Below, piece by piece: positions 33,471 to 43,054 of a DNA stretch of 64,000 nt. Every line of letters starts with the position of its first letter. Position 1 is the stretch's first letter. The notes beneath the pieces were generated by a model, which worked only from the letters and a program-made list of their open reading frames with translations, searched no databases and was not told the DNA's origin. The translations under genes were made by a program, and so were the position numbers. This stretch comes from Sporomusa malonica (GTDB lineage Bacteria > Bacillota > Negativicutes > Sporomusales > Sporomusaceae). The DNA lies in assembly GCF_041428715.1 (NCBI RefSeq), contig NZ_CP155572.1; one strand, written 5' to 3'.

Positions 33471-33640
33471 AATTCCGCCCCTTCAATTATAATTAATAAA
33501 TTAGATTATATATTCTAAATACCTACTTACAACAAGTAGCAATATCTTATAATCGGAATCATCTAAAGTTAAATAATTCTTCGGTGCCATCACTCTTACC
33601 ATTCTTATACTGCTTTCCAAGCACATTAATAAAATATTGA

Positions 33641-34426
33641 TTAGGGCGTAGTTTTTATAACATTACTAAATTTAATAATATTATCTCTCACTTCCCAAAA
33701 TACAGGATACTTTTCAAACAAATATCCTGCTATAACTTGCATCAGTTCAAAATCATTCTCATTATCCAAGTCCAAAACCGCGGTGTCTAACATCGTTATC
33801 ACATCGCATATTCCTTCAAATATTCCCTTGCCGCTCTCAAGAAACGCTGGGGAATATGCATACAACGAAGCATTCATATCAAATATCTCGGGTGCTTCCT
33901 GCCTTGAATTAAATACTGAATCAATAACACGTTTATAGCCATTTCCAGTTTTCTTGACCATATTGAAATATGGATTTCGTCTTGAATCAGTTACAGAAAA
34001 AATTACATCAGCATTAGATTTCATCTTCTTTTGGATAAGATTGCTAATATCTACTATAGTCCTCAATGGTGAGGTTATATCCAAATCAATAACCATATCG
34101 TAATTAATAGTCTTACGCTGTTTCATTACATCCAAGCAGTTTAGTATAACCGCTACTTTCGGGGTATTATCTAGTCCAAGCAATGGATCTCTTTCAATGA
34201 TATCAACCTCAAAATTCAGACGCTCTTTAAACATTTGAATAAGGTCTGCGCTGTCAGTATTTAGCACTGTATCACAATAAACATCCGGATTTCGCTTTTT
34301 ATACAAATCAATTGCGGATATCGTATAAAATGGTAATGGGTAACCTAAAAAATCTTTCAAGTTTTTATTCTTAATCCCCTTAGAACCACTTCTACCGCAA
34401 ATAGTAAATAATATCTTCACTTTCAC
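33641..34426 (-). CDS. legF: CMP-nonulosonate cytidylyltransferase (LegF type)
   Basis: Acylneuraminate cytidylyltransferase family enzyme of 261 residues that activates a nonulosonic acid with CTP. It shows ILFTICGRSGSKGIKNKNLK (nucleotide loop), LDITSPLR, SRRNPYFNMV, and a C-terminal DLDNENDFELMQ segment. With LegB, LegC, LegH, LegG, LegI and PtmE nearby, the product is most likely CMP-legionaminate. It is the last gene of the long operon and overlaps the oxidoreductase before it by four bases. Confidence 0.85.
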   Translation of the reverse strand: MKVKILFTICGRSGSKGIKNKNLKDFLGYPLPFYTISAIDLYKKRNPDVYCDTVLNTDSADLIQMFKERLNFEVDIIERDPLLGLDNTPKVAVILNCLDVMKQRKTINYDMVIDLDITSPLRTIVDISNLIQKKMKSNADVIFSVTDSRRNPYFNMVKKTGNGYKRVIDSVFNSRQEAPEIFDMNASLYAYSPAFLESGKGIFEGICDVITMLDTAVLDLDNENDFELMQVIAGYLFEKYPVFWEVRDNIIKFSNVIKTTP

Positions 34427-35370
34427 TTTCCCTCCCTCGCTATATGAAGAGTTCTAAAAGCAGTTGGTATATCATTATCATTAACAGCTACTCCTTCCAC
34501 TATATCAAAGAAATGTGCTATTTCATTACGCTGGAAATCATTTCTTTGTTCGTTAAAGGAAATAACTTCACCACTCATCAAATATCGTATTTCACTGTTT
34601 GCAATATCCCCAATAATGGTATCCTCTTCTGTAAATATCTGAATTTCTCTTATTGTTTTACGTCCAAAATAATCTAAGTGAACTTCTATAGCCATATCAG
34701 CGTACTTTGCGATATATATAGATAAGTCATCACTGTCGATTTCCAAATTGGAAAAAGTCCCCCTTATGTTCAGCACCTTATCTGGGGGGCCAAATAAGTA
34801 ACACAGATAATCCCATTCATGTATCAAGTCAATAGAAGCTCCGCCACCTTGCTTTTTATGAGCGCTGTAGGTATTCCGGTAATCTTGGTCTGGTCTCCAA
34901 TTCGGCAAATAACTGGAACAAATAACTCTAGCGCAATAAATTTTCTTTAAATCGCATAGATGTTTAAGATATTGAATTACATGGGTATATCTTAAAGGGC
35001 AAGCCACATAATATATACTACTATCTTTTAGATGTAATGCATTTAAAGAGACCTCTGTTGTGTTAAATACCGGTTTTTCAATAAACATATGCTTAGTCTT
35101 CGAAACGAATTTTTGTATTGTTTCAAAATGTAAATGCGTAGGATTTGTAACGAAAATTACATCATAGTCGTCTGGAACTGGATCGCAAGAATTAAATATT
35201 TGGCTGACATGTTGAATGACTTCTTTTCCTGGTTCCTTGCCTGTTCCGCTTCTGATCAAATCAATTGTATTCAGGCTGCCTCGTTCTTTTAAAACAGACG
35301 CAATGTTTTGTATATGCCTGATGCCAATTGAACCAAGCCCAATCACCCCAATTTTATATACTTTATTCAT
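34423..35370 (-). CDS. Gfo/Idh/MocA family oxidoreductase 1
   Basis: NAD(P)-dependent oxidoreductase of 315 residues: GVIGLGSIGIRHIQNI (Rossmann), FVTNPTHLHF, the catalytic MFIEKPVFNT (EKP), and GGGASIDLIHEWDYL. It lies between the LegF gene and a second member of its family. Similar genes accompany Campylobacter legionaminate loci (PtmF), but the exact reaction here is unknown. Confidence 0.82.
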   Translation of the reverse strand: MNKVYKIGVIGLGSIGIRHIQNIASVLKERGSLNTIDLIRSGTGKEPGKEVIQHVSQIFNSCDPVPDDYDVIFVTNPTHLHFETIQKFVSKTKHMFIEKPVFNTTEVSLNALHLKDSSIYYVACPLRYTHVIQYLKHLCDLKKIYCARVICSSYLPNWRPDQDYRNTYSAHKKQGGGASIDLIHEWDYLCYLFGPPDKVLNIRGTFSNLEIDSDDLSIYIAKYADMAIEVHLDYFGRKTIREIQIFTEEDTIIGDIANSEIRYLMSGEVISFNEQRNDFQRNEIAHFFDIVEGVAVNDNDIPTAFRTLHIAREGK

Positions 35371-36341
35371 GTCAAGCCTTCAATTCTATCTATAATTTTT
35401 AGAATTTCTTTATCCTTTTCAAAACTATAGACTGGCATTTTCTTTTCTGTGATCGCGTCAAAAAAAGAGATAACTTCATTTAAATAGGCATTCTCGACGA
35501 TAAACCCGCTATAATTATCAAGTTGATCAATCTCTACATATGCTTGGATATTAACATCAACCTTTGCTTCAAAATCATATACATATAATCCGGTTGGAGA
35601 TCCATCCCAATGGAGATAAAGGTGCTCTCCGAATACCTCTAGATTTCTAACCGCTTTTCGTGATACTACATCAACAGCTAAAGTTCCTTTATATCCAGAT
35701 GCATGTTGGATGAGTACTAAGTAGTTATCATCATAATTTATATCTAAATTACTCATTTTACTCTTTAATACATTAACCTCGACAATATCACCAAACAGCT
35801 CCGATAACCACGGAAGTTCAATAGCAAATATTTCTCGACATCCATTTGAACGCTTATTGCCGACAAAGAAATCTTTATAACTTTCCCATGGATGCCAATC
35901 TGGTAGATACTGACCGATATGATATGTATAGTTAAGCATACAATTCGCTTGTTGCATTGAATTCTTAATCTGCTTAATCTCATCCCTATATAAAAATGTT
36001 GAAGACATGAATAAAACTAGTTCCTTTTGCTTCGCTAGGGCAATATTATCTTCATAGCCATCAACTACTAAATTCAATTCACTAAATACATGTATTCCCT
36101 GTTTCAAACATTGCATAATAATTTCACTATGCGATAAAGGTCCTGTGCAAACAAAGGCGCAATCAATGTGCGCCGCATCCGTTAAACTACAAAAAGTTTC
36201 TACTCCATATTCTAATTCGCATTTTCTTCTGCGTTCTTCATTGATATCCACTCCAACTATTTGTATTGTTTCACTATATTTGCTAATTAATCGGATTCTT
36301 CTGTTTCCCATTGAGCCTAAGCCAAGAACTGCAACCCTCAT
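35367..36341 (-). CDS. Gfo/Idh/MocA family protein 2, catalytic Lys absent
   Basis: A 324-residue protein with the family's N-terminal Rossmann fold (VLGLGSMGNRRIRLISKY) and FVCTGPLSHSEIIM, but the usual EKP motif reads SELNLVVDG, so the catalytic Lys is replaced by Leu or Asn. The C-terminal domain is present (GCREIFAIELPWLSELFG). It may be a non-catalytic partner of the neighbour at 34423, which it overlaps by four bases, or use another residue. Confidence 0.75.
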   Translation of the reverse strand: MRVAVLGLGSMGNRRIRLISKYSETIQIVGVDINEERRRKCELEYGVETFCSLTDAAHIDCAFVCTGPLSHSEIIMQCLKQGIHVFSELNLVVDGYEDNIALAKQKELVLFMSSTFLYRDEIKQIKNSMQQANCMLNYTYHIGQYLPDWHPWESYKDFFVGNKRSNGCREIFAIELPWLSELFGDIVEVNVLKSKMSNLDINYDDNYLVLIQHASGYKGTLAVDVVSRKAVRNLEVFGEHLYLHWDGSPTGLYVYDFEAKVDVNIQAYVEIDQLDNYSGFIVENAYLNEVISFFDAITEKKMPVYSFEKDKEILKIIDRIEGLT

Positions 36342-36342
36342 A

Positions 36343-37512
36343 TCATATCACCTCGCAGTTATAAAATTTCTTCTTCAAATCAATTTTATCGTTCAATAAA
36401 AACTCTTTTAACTTTTCAACGATTTTTTCTGACGTATTTCCATCACCGTATGGATTGACAGAGTTGCGGGCTCTAGTTTTAAATTCATCGGTTTGTGCTA
36501 AAATCATAGCTTTCTCAATTTCGCCGGATACCGGCTCGCAGTTAATAATGCTTTCCGCCTGTATTCTGCCTTTTTGGCGGTCTCCTATATTAATTGTTGG
36601 TACTCCCAAACTTGGGGCTTCCAAAATTCCGCTTGAAGAATTGCCTATCACCACTTTACAATATTTCATTGCACTTAAGTATCGCACTACACCCATCGAT
36701 GCAAATGCAAATAGATTATCATGTTCCTTGATATGCTCATCAAGCATCTGATTGATAATACGTCCATTTAAATCGGCATTAGCTTTAGTAAATAAAAAAT
36801 TCATTTCCTTATGTTGTTCACAAACTTGCAGTAGCGATTGAAACTGCTCTGCAGATTTATTTTTTTCCAGTGTCACCGGATGGAAGGTTACTACCGCATA
36901 AGGCTTATCTAATTTAAAGCCAATATCCTTCTCCAATTCTTTCTTGGTTAACAATGTCTCTTTATAGATATTTTCGACTCCCGTTGCGCCAACACAAAAC
37001 ACTCTATCTGGCTGTTCACCTAACTGAATAACTCTATTGCAGTATTCCTTTGTACTGGTGAAATGCAAATAGCTCATTTTTGTTATGGCATGCCGAACAC
37101 ACTCATCGATCGCCCCTTCTGTTGTCTCGCCGCCATGCATGTGCGCAATTGCTATTCTTTGATTCATAGCTGCACAACAAACGGCCAAAGTTTCATATCT
37201 ATCACCCAAAACCAACAGTATATCTGGATCTAGTCGGGCAAAATATTCAGCAAAACTCATCATTGCCAATCCCATTGATTTAGAGATCGCAGTCGGGGTA
37301 TCTGCGCTTAAAAGAATCTCAATTTTTTCATCAATCGCGATCCCCTCTCTCTCAATTTCCTTGTAAGTCATGCCAAACTCCGGGGATAGATGTGTTCCTG
37401 TTACTGCAACACGCACATCAAACTCGGGCACCCCCGTTAGTTTAACAATGACAGGTTTAAGAAGGCCAAATTCAGCTCTTGTCGCTGTTAAGATACATAT
37501 TTTCTTCCTCAT
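36343..37512 (-). CDS. legG: Hydrolysing NDP-sugar 2-epimerase (LegG/NeuC type)
   Basis: A 389-residue enzyme of the UDP-GlcNAc 2-epimerase family, which removes the nucleotide while inverting C2. It shows LTATRAEFGLLKPVI, VLGDRYETLAVCCAA, IAHMHGGETTEGAIDECVRH, VVTFHPVTLEKNK and VVIGNSSSGILEAP. In the legionaminate pathway LegG yields 2,4-diacetamido-2,4,6-trideoxymannose. It overlaps the synthase gene by four bases. Confidence 0.9.
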   Translation of the reverse strand: MRKKICILTATRAEFGLLKPVIVKLTGVPEFDVRVAVTGTHLSPEFGMTYKEIEREGIAIDEKIEILLSADTPTAISKSMGLAMMSFAEYFARLDPDILLVLGDRYETLAVCCAAMNQRIAIAHMHGGETTEGAIDECVRHAITKMSYLHFTSTKEYCNRVIQLGEQPDRVFCVGATGVENIYKETLLTKKELEKDIGFKLDKPYAVVTFHPVTLEKNKSAEQFQSLLQVCEQHKEMNFLFTKANADLNGRIINQMLDEHIKEHDNLFAFASMGVVRYLSAMKYCKVVIGNSSSGILEAPSLGVPTINIGDRQKGRIQAESIINCEPVSGEIEKAMILAQTDEFKTRARNSVNPYGDGNTSEKIVEKLKEFLLNDKIDLKKKFYNCEVI

Positions 37513-38504
37513 ACCACTATCAATTCGTCCTCTTCAAAATCACACTTTGCAGTTTTCCCTAGCACTTCAAACCATCGCATTGGACTAATACCATTTCCTG
37601 GCCTTTTCACCGTTAGGTTATCTGGAGTGAAAACTTCCCCTCTTTTTATGTCGCGACTGGCTACTATGCTCTTTCTTGCAATAGCTATATTTTTTTTTTC
37701 TGATTCGGTTACTTTTTTCTCAGCAATGCCTATCGCCAGTTCAGTATTCCGAATAGCATTCACCATAGCTTTTAACTCACAGGGTTCCAAACTTGCCTTA
37801 TGGTCAGGACCTTCCATATTTCGATCTAAAGTAAAATGTTTCTCAATGACGGTGGCCCCTATTGCAGCTGCAGCAACGGGAATCTCTATGCCTTTTGTAT
37901 GATCCGAATATCCTATTGGTACATTAAACTTTTCCTTTAAAGTATCCATAGCTTTTAAGTTTACATCTGTATATGGTGTAGGGTACTCAGTGGTGCAATG
38001 AAGTAATGTAATTTCACCGCTACCATTCTCTCGTAATATGCTCATAGCATCTTCTATTTCGCTTATGGTACTCATCCCTGTTGACATAATAATAGGCTTG
38101 TGCATTTTGGCTATCTTAACCAAATATGGGAGATTCGTTATTTCACCAGACGGAATTTTCCATATTCCCATATCAAGACTTGCTAAAAAATCAATACTAT
38201 CAAAGTCAAAAGGTGTGGAAAGGAATTGAATTCCTTGATCCTTGCAATAGTTATTCAGTTTAACGAAATCATTAAATGTCAACTCAAGCTTTTGCAACAT
38301 CGCTAATTGGCTCTCATCTGCTTTTGTCTGTTGTTTCTGATAGTCTGCCTTATTAGCATTCTTTGAAACGACATTTTTGGACACAAATGTTTGAAATTTT
38401 ATGCAGTCAGCGCCTGCTTCCTTAGCTTTGTAAACCATCTTCTTGGCTAATTCGAGATTACCGTTATGGTTGACACCTGCTTCTGCAATGATATATACGC
38501 TCAT
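37509..38504 (-). CDS. legI: Nonulosonic acid synthase (LegI/NeuB type)
   Basis: A 331-residue NeuB-family synthase that condenses the diacetamido sugar with phosphoenolpyruvate. The TIM barrel (1-about 260) has IAEAGVNHNGNLELAKKMV, DCIKFQTF, STPFDFDSIDFL, KIPSGEITNLPYL, GYSDHTKGIEIPVAAA and EKHFTLDRNMEGPDHKASL. A SAF antifreeze-like domain follows (RKSIVASRDIKRGEVFTPDN). It lies between LegH and LegG genes with four-base overlaps, so the operon is translationally coupled. Confidence 0.92.
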   Translation of the reverse strand: MSVYIIAEAGVNHNGNLELAKKMVYKAKEAGADCIKFQTFVSKNVVSKNANKADYQKQQTKADESQLAMLQKLELTFNDFVKLNNYCKDQGIQFLSTPFDFDSIDFLASLDMGIWKIPSGEITNLPYLVKIAKMHKPIIMSTGMSTISEIEDAMSILRENGSGEITLLHCTTEYPTPYTDVNLKAMDTLKEKFNVPIGYSDHTKGIEIPVAAAAIGATVIEKHFTLDRNMEGPDHKASLEPCELKAMVNAIRNTELAIGIAEKKVTESEKKNIAIARKSIVASRDIKRGEVFTPDNLTVKRPGNGISPMRWFEVLGKTAKCDFEEDELIVV

Positions 38505-39148
38505 CGCGTACTTACCTCCTTACACGGATTGCCGTATGCGACTGTATTCGCCGCCACATCATGCAATACCACACTGCCCATTCCTATAAGCGTTCTAGAA
38601 CCTATTTTTACCTGTTGCTTAACTACACTTTTTGCACCAACATGCGTATGCTCTCCGATTTGCACTTCACCGCACAAAACGGCGCCGGGCGAAATATGTA
38701 CGAATTCTCCAATACTGCACTCATGCTCTATGGTAGAAGAAGTATTAAGAATAGCACCTTTACCGATGGATGTACCAACATTGACCACCACATTTTTTCC
38801 AATGTATATGCCAGATGTTAAAGATGCTCGTTTACTAACTGTTGCAGTTGGATCAATAACATTTGGTATTCCAAATCCGATACTTTCAAGTTTATTGAAG
38901 ATTTTTATGCGAATTACAGGATTGCCAACGCTACCTAACGACACAAAAGCATAGGTATATCCATGCTGATACAGCTTCTCAAGGTCATCGTCACAGCCTA
39001 TAATAGGAATTTCTAAAACTGATTTACCGACACTTCCTTTTACGTCAACTATTCCTATTTCATTAAAGGTCTTGGCACTTAAAAGGCTATCCAACACAGA
39101 CTTACAATGCCCACCACCACCAATTAATAGCAGTTTTTTATTCATCAC
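38501..39148 (-). CDS. legH: NeuD/LegH-type sugar N-acetyltransferase
   Basis: A 215-residue acetyltransferase with an N-terminal nucleotide-sugar binding fold (KLLLIGGGGHCKSVLDSLL) and a left-handed beta helix of hexapeptide repeats (IYIGKNVVVNVGTSIGKGAI, then HISPGAVLCGEVQIGEHTHV). It fits the enzyme that acetylates the 4-amino group before LegG acts. It overlaps the PtmE gene by 11 bases. Confidence 0.85.
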   Translation of the reverse strand: MMNKKLLLIGGGGHCKSVLDSLLSAKTFNEIGIVDVKGSVGKSVLEIPIIGCDDDLEKLYQHGYTYAFVSLGSVGNPVIRIKIFNKLESIGFGIPNVIDPTATVSKRASLTSGIYIGKNVVVNVGTSIGKGAILNTSSTIEHECSIGEFVHISPGAVLCGEVQIGEHTHVGAKSVVKQQVKIGSRTLIGMGSVVLHDVAANTVAYGNPCKEVSTR

Positions 39149-40184
39149 AGTTCAGCCTTTTTCGCATTTCTTCCAATTCGTCAAGCTGCCCCATATCCAT
39201 CCATGTATTCTCGCTGATAGGGTAAACGCCGATTTTTTCACCGGCATTCTTATATCTTTCAATGATCGTAGGAAAGCCAATGGCTTTATCTTCTTCCAAC
39301 TCCTCAATTACCCGAGGTTCTACGATGTAGCAACCGGTATTAGTAAAGAATGACAACTCCGGTTTTTCTTTCATACTCTCAATCGCACCGTTTTGTCCTA
39401 TTTCAATCACACCGTAAGGTATTTTGATATTCTTTAAAGAGCAAATCATAGTAATCAAATTGTTTTCTTTTTTGTGGTACTGATACATTTTTTCATAGTC
39501 TTCCTCAATAATAATATCACAGTTGGAAAGTATGAAAGTTGTATTAATACGTCCCTTTAAAAGGCTCAGTCCGCCACCGGTTCCAAGGGGCTTGTCCTCA
39601 TCGATAAAAGTAATTTCATAATCCCTTGATATCTCAGTAAAATAGGCTTTTATCATATTTTTCTTGTGATTCACGATCAAGAAGAAGTCCTTGCAACTAT
39701 AATGATGAAACCTATTAATAATATGCTCTGCAATCGGAATCTCACCTATAGGAATTAACGGTTTAGGAAGGATCTTTGTATAAGGATGAAGTCTTGTACC
39801 AAACCCACCCGCCATAATAATTACTGGAATATTTAACTCTTTTTTGGGCTCTATACCATCGTTATTCAAAAGAACCACATTAAGTATTCTCTTATTTTCA
39901 TCAACTATAGGTAATGCCTCCACTACTGCCTTTAGCATATATTCTTTTGCAATAGCTTTATCTTTTTCATATAAAAACTTAGGATTGAAATTTGCAATAT
40001 CTTTGACCTTGGCGTCAAGATTGCCCTTCTTCAATATCCATCTTCTGATATCACCGTCTGTTATTGCCGCAGCAAGTATTCCATTTTGTTCAACAAACAA
40101 TACCTTTTTTGATGTTCTGTCAAGAGCAGCCATCGCTTCTATCATCGTGTTTTCTAAGTCAATCAAAATGTCTTTAATGTCCAT
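39138..40184 (-). CDS. ptmE: CBS-domain sugar-1-phosphate nucleotidyltransferase (PtmE type)
   Basis: A 348-residue protein with two N-terminal CBS repeats (about 1-115, VLFVEQNGILAAAITDGDIR) and a nucleotidyltransferase domain from about 120 (IPVIIMAGGFGTRLHPYTKI, PKPLIPIGEIPIAEHII, LSNCDIIIEEDY). This CBS-fused form is the Campylobacter PtmE type that makes GDP-glucosamine, the starting nucleotide sugar of the GDP-linked legionaminate route. It lies 24 bp after the aminotransferase gene. Confidence 0.82.
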   Translation of the reverse strand: MDIKDILIDLENTMIEAMAALDRTSKKVLFVEQNGILAAAITDGDIRRWILKKGNLDAKVKDIANFNPKFLYEKDKAIAKEYMLKAVVEALPIVDENKRILNVVLLNNDGIEPKKELNIPVIIMAGGFGTRLHPYTKILPKPLIPIGEIPIAEHIINRFHHYSCKDFFLIVNHKKNMIKAYFTEISRDYEITFIDEDKPLGTGGGLSLLKGRINTTFILSNCDIIIEEDYEKMYQYHKKENNLITMICSLKNIKIPYGVIEIGQNGAIESMKEKPELSFFTNTGCYIVEPRVIEELEEDKAIGFPTIIERYKNAGEKIGVYPISENTWMDMGQLDELEEMRKRLNCDE

Positions 40185-40208
40185 ACAATCCTTCCAGTCT
40201 GTCCAAAA

Positions 40209-41378
40209 TTATTTTAATTCTGGATTCGTTAAACACTCGACAACATACAATACATCTTCTTTGGTCAGGTTAGAGCTGCATGGGATATTCACAATGTGTT
40301 TAAGATAATACTTTGCTTTTTCAATCTTATATGCCTGGTTATTTAAATAACCCTTTTGTTCACTAATCAATCCCCATATAGGTCTTGACTGAATACCCTT
40401 TGAGGATAAGTATTGTATAATCTCATCTCTATTTAACACATACTCTTCTTCGCATTTCAGAGAATAGAACCAAAAGTTGGTTCTATTCTCATCCTTGAAA
40501 TTTAGAATTGATAAGCCTGGGATCTTACTAATTCTTTCTTTATATAAATAATAATTCTCTTTTTTTGTTTTAATGAAATTTTCAAGCTGTTCCAACTGCG
40601 CCAAACCCAGGGCTGCCTGAAGGTTGGTCATTCTGTAGTTATAGCCAATTTCGTCGTGGATATAATAAAGCTCGTCGCTTTTTGCCTGTGTCGAAAGATG
40701 CCTTGCCCTTCTCAGTATTGCCTCATCATCTGAGACAATCATACCGCCACCGCCGGTGGTTAAAATTTTATTTCCATTGAATGAATACACGCCTATTTTT
40801 CCAATGGTTCCAGCGAACTTGCCAGTATATTTGCCCTTCGTGACATAGCTACCTAAAGCTTCAGTACTATCCTCAATTACGATTAAATTGTATTTATCTG
40901 CAATTTCCATTAACTTGTCCATGTCTGCAATATTGCCAAACAAATGAACTACCACAATCGCTTTAACTTGTTTCTCTGTTCTATTGTTAATGAGCTTCTC
41001 ACCATTGAATTTACACCCTTCAGCACAGAACTGTTCGACTTTACTCATATCCATGCAAAGTGAGTCATCACAGTCCATAAAGATGGGCTCTGCACCAGTA
41101 TATTTCACAGGATTAACAGTCGCTATGAAAGTGAGCGCTGGTACAATAACCTCATCGCCGGCACCTATACCGCTAACAATCATAGCCAGATGAAGACCTG
41201 CGGTACCACTCTGACAAGCGACTGCACCCTGAGCTCCCACATACTCCGTTATTCCCTTTTCAAATGCTGTTATGTATGGACCACCAGATGATACCCATTC
41301 GTCTTCAACCGCCTTAGTAACATATTCTAATTCGTTGCCTTTTAGGTTCGGAACAGACAAAGGTATACATTTTTTCAT
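40209..41378 (-). CDS. legC: PLP-dependent sugar aminotransferase (LegC type)
   Basis: DegT/DnrJ/EryC1 family aminotransferase of 389 residues. It has the opening KKCIPLSVPNLKGNELEYV, typical of LegC, then ACQSGTAGLHLAM, VIEDSTEALGSYVTKGKYTG, the PLP-lysine in YSFNGNKILTTGGGGM, and LSTQAKSDELYYIHDEIGYN. It adds the 4-amino group to the 4-keto-6-deoxy sugar made by LegB. The start at 41378 has GGAG just upstream; an earlier in-frame ATG at 41420 overlaps the previous gene and has no good site. Confidence 0.9.
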   Translation of the reverse strand: MKKCIPLSVPNLKGNELEYVTKAVEDEWVSSGGPYITAFEKGITEYVGAQGAVACQSGTAGLHLAMIVSGIGAGDEVIVPALTFIATVNPVKYTGAEPIFMDCDDSLCMDMSKVEQFCAEGCKFNGEKLINNRTEKQVKAIVVVHLFGNIADMDKLMEIADKYNLIVIEDSTEALGSYVTKGKYTGKFAGTIGKIGVYSFNGNKILTTGGGGMIVSDDEAILRRARHLSTQAKSDELYYIHDEIGYNYRMTNLQAALGLAQLEQLENFIKTKKENYYLYKERISKIPGLSILNFKDENRTNFWFYSLKCEEEYVLNRDEIIQYLSSKGIQSRPIWGLISEQKGYLNNQAYKIEKAKYYLKHIVNIPCSSNLTKEDVLYVVECLTNPELK

Positions 41379-41412
41379 CCTTATCTCCTTCTCCTTTGAA
41401 AAGATATACGCG

Positions 41413-42075
41413 TCAGACATTTACCCACAGCTTTGAAAATATAGCTTCCATATATTCAGGTTCTTTTTTCTTGATGACCAAATTTGGCGTCTGACCAAAA
41501 ACCAGACAAAAATCTGGTATATTTTCATCCTTTACAATTGTTCCTGTTGAAATAGCCACATTAGTACCAATTGTAGATTCACCAATTACTGTGGAGTTAG
41601 CATACAGGATAACATTTTTTCCCATAATTGGATATTTCCCTTTGTTGCCGCCAACAGTACACCCTTGATAGACAAAAAAGCCATTGCTGTATTTTGCCCT
41701 ACCTAATACAGCTCCTAAGGGGTGTTCCACACCAAAGACTTCTGGCAATTCAATTTCATAATACCAATCCACTGAGTTTAGAATTTTATTCAGATAGTAT
41801 ATTTTCGAAGCGAGGGTACTATCTCCACCATTCCTGAATATTGTGTTGGCAAGATAATACAAAAAGATTGAATATTGTCCTGAATGATATGGATTGAAGT
41901 ACACTTCCCCATCCGGATTTCTATAATACTTGTTTTTTGTTTTTTCAAAACACTTATGAGTTCGTTCGAGAGTGATATCCAGATAATTACTAATTTCGCT
42001 GGACATTCCTAATATATTGCTTAGCTGCCCATGAATCAGCTGTGATATTTCCGTCTTGCTTAATTCTAATATCAT
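41413..42075 (-). CDS. Serine acetyltransferase-like hexapeptide acyltransferase
   Basis: A 220-residue protein with a helical N-terminal domain (1-about 100) and a C-terminal left-handed beta helix: GVEHPLGAVLGRAKYSNGFF, YQGCTVGGNKGKYPIMGKNV, ILYANSTVIGESTIGTNVAI. The layout resembles serine acetyltransferase, but gene context points to a sugar as acceptor. The start at 42075 has AAGGA nine bases upstream; the longer frame lies inside the oxidoreductase gene before it. Confidence 0.75.
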   Translation of the reverse strand: MILELSKTEISQLIHGQLSNILGMSSEISNYLDITLERTHKCFEKTKNKYYRNPDGEVYFNPYHSGQYSIFLYYLANTIFRNGGDSTLASKIYYLNKILNSVDWYYEIELPEVFGVEHPLGAVLGRAKYSNGFFVYQGCTVGGNKGKYPIMGKNVILYANSTVIGESTIGTNVAISTGTIVKDENIPDFCLVFGQTPNLVIKKKEPEYMEAIFSKLWVNV

Positions 42076-42091
42076 TATCTCGTTCCTTATC

Positions 42092-43054
42092 TCATATGTT
42101 TTCAATGCTTTGATATATCTTGATATTCTTACAATGCTGTTGTATACTAACAAATCTACTGTCAATTCTATTCTCAATAAAATCCCTTATCTGTAAATAC
42201 AGACCTGGTTTAAATTCCTTTTCCATCTCGTCGTCAATATCGACAAATTCAGTAATGACAGAACCAATATGCTGGATTTGCAGTTTCTCCATTGGTCTTA
42301 AAATTAAACGATGCTTGGGAGTAATAAATTCAACTCCCCAACGCCCTGGTCCCTTCCAGTTTGCTTGATAGGAGAACAACGCACCAATATCGGTTACACC
42401 TGCGCCGCAAAATACGCTTGCCCTTTCATACCAATCTGTAGAACCAGATGTATAACAACTAATTTTAGTGGGATATCCTCCCAAATAAAACGCCAAATCG
42501 ACAACATGAGTCGAGTTTGTTAAAAACCAGTTTTCAAACACTTCTCTTGGTTTTTGAAACTTTTCAATGATATGTGACCACTCGGTAAACTCAAAGTTGA
42601 ATGAAACTACGCCGCCGTCATCTTCTATTATTTCTTTTGCCCTTATTACTGAAGCATAGAAATGACGATTATATGCAATAAAGACGCTTATATTATTTTT
42701 TACAGCAAATTCACACAAATTCTTAATTTCCTGATACTCAAGTCCTGCAGGCTTTTCAACAAGAATATTCTTCACACCGTATTTAATTAATAAGGTAGTA
42801 ATATGAGCAAGGTGTTCAACATTTACAGCTACTATCGCATATTTTGGGACGTAGGAAGCGCTAGAAATTGCATTTTCTAACCCACCTTGTACGACAGATA
42901 CACCAGTCTTATACTCAAATTCTTTTGCAGATTTTTCACTTCTTCCAATTACAGTAAAGTCATATGATAATTCTTTTAGAACTTTCGCATAGTCAGAAGC
43001 CATCTGACCAGCACCAATCAGCCAAATTTCCTCAGACATTATGTTATTGGACAT
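42092..43054 (-). CDS. Gfo/Idh/MocA family oxidoreductase 3
   Basis: A 320-residue oxidoreductase with WLIGAGQMASDYAKVLKEL, VAVNVEHLAHI, the EKP motif in ILVEKPAGLEYQE, and VSFNFEFTEWSHIIEKFQKP in the C-terminal domain. Its start overlaps the next family member by 16 bases. The two resemble the pair at 34423-36341 in arrangement but not closely in sequence. Confidence 0.8.
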   Translation of the reverse strand: MSNNIMSEEIWLIGAGQMASDYAKVLKELSYDFTVIGRSEKSAKEFEYKTGVSVVQGGLENAISSASYVPKYAIVAVNVEHLAHITTLLIKYGVKNILVEKPAGLEYQEIKNLCEFAVKNNISVFIAYNRHFYASVIRAKEIIEDDGGVVSFNFEFTEWSHIIEKFQKPREVFENWFLTNSTHVVDLAFYLGGYPTKISCYTSGSTDWYERASVFCGAGVTDIGALFSYQANWKGPGRWGVEFITPKHRLILRPMEKLQIQHIGSVITEFVDIDDEMEKEFKPGLYLQIRDFIENRIDSRFVSIQQHCKNIKIYQSIENI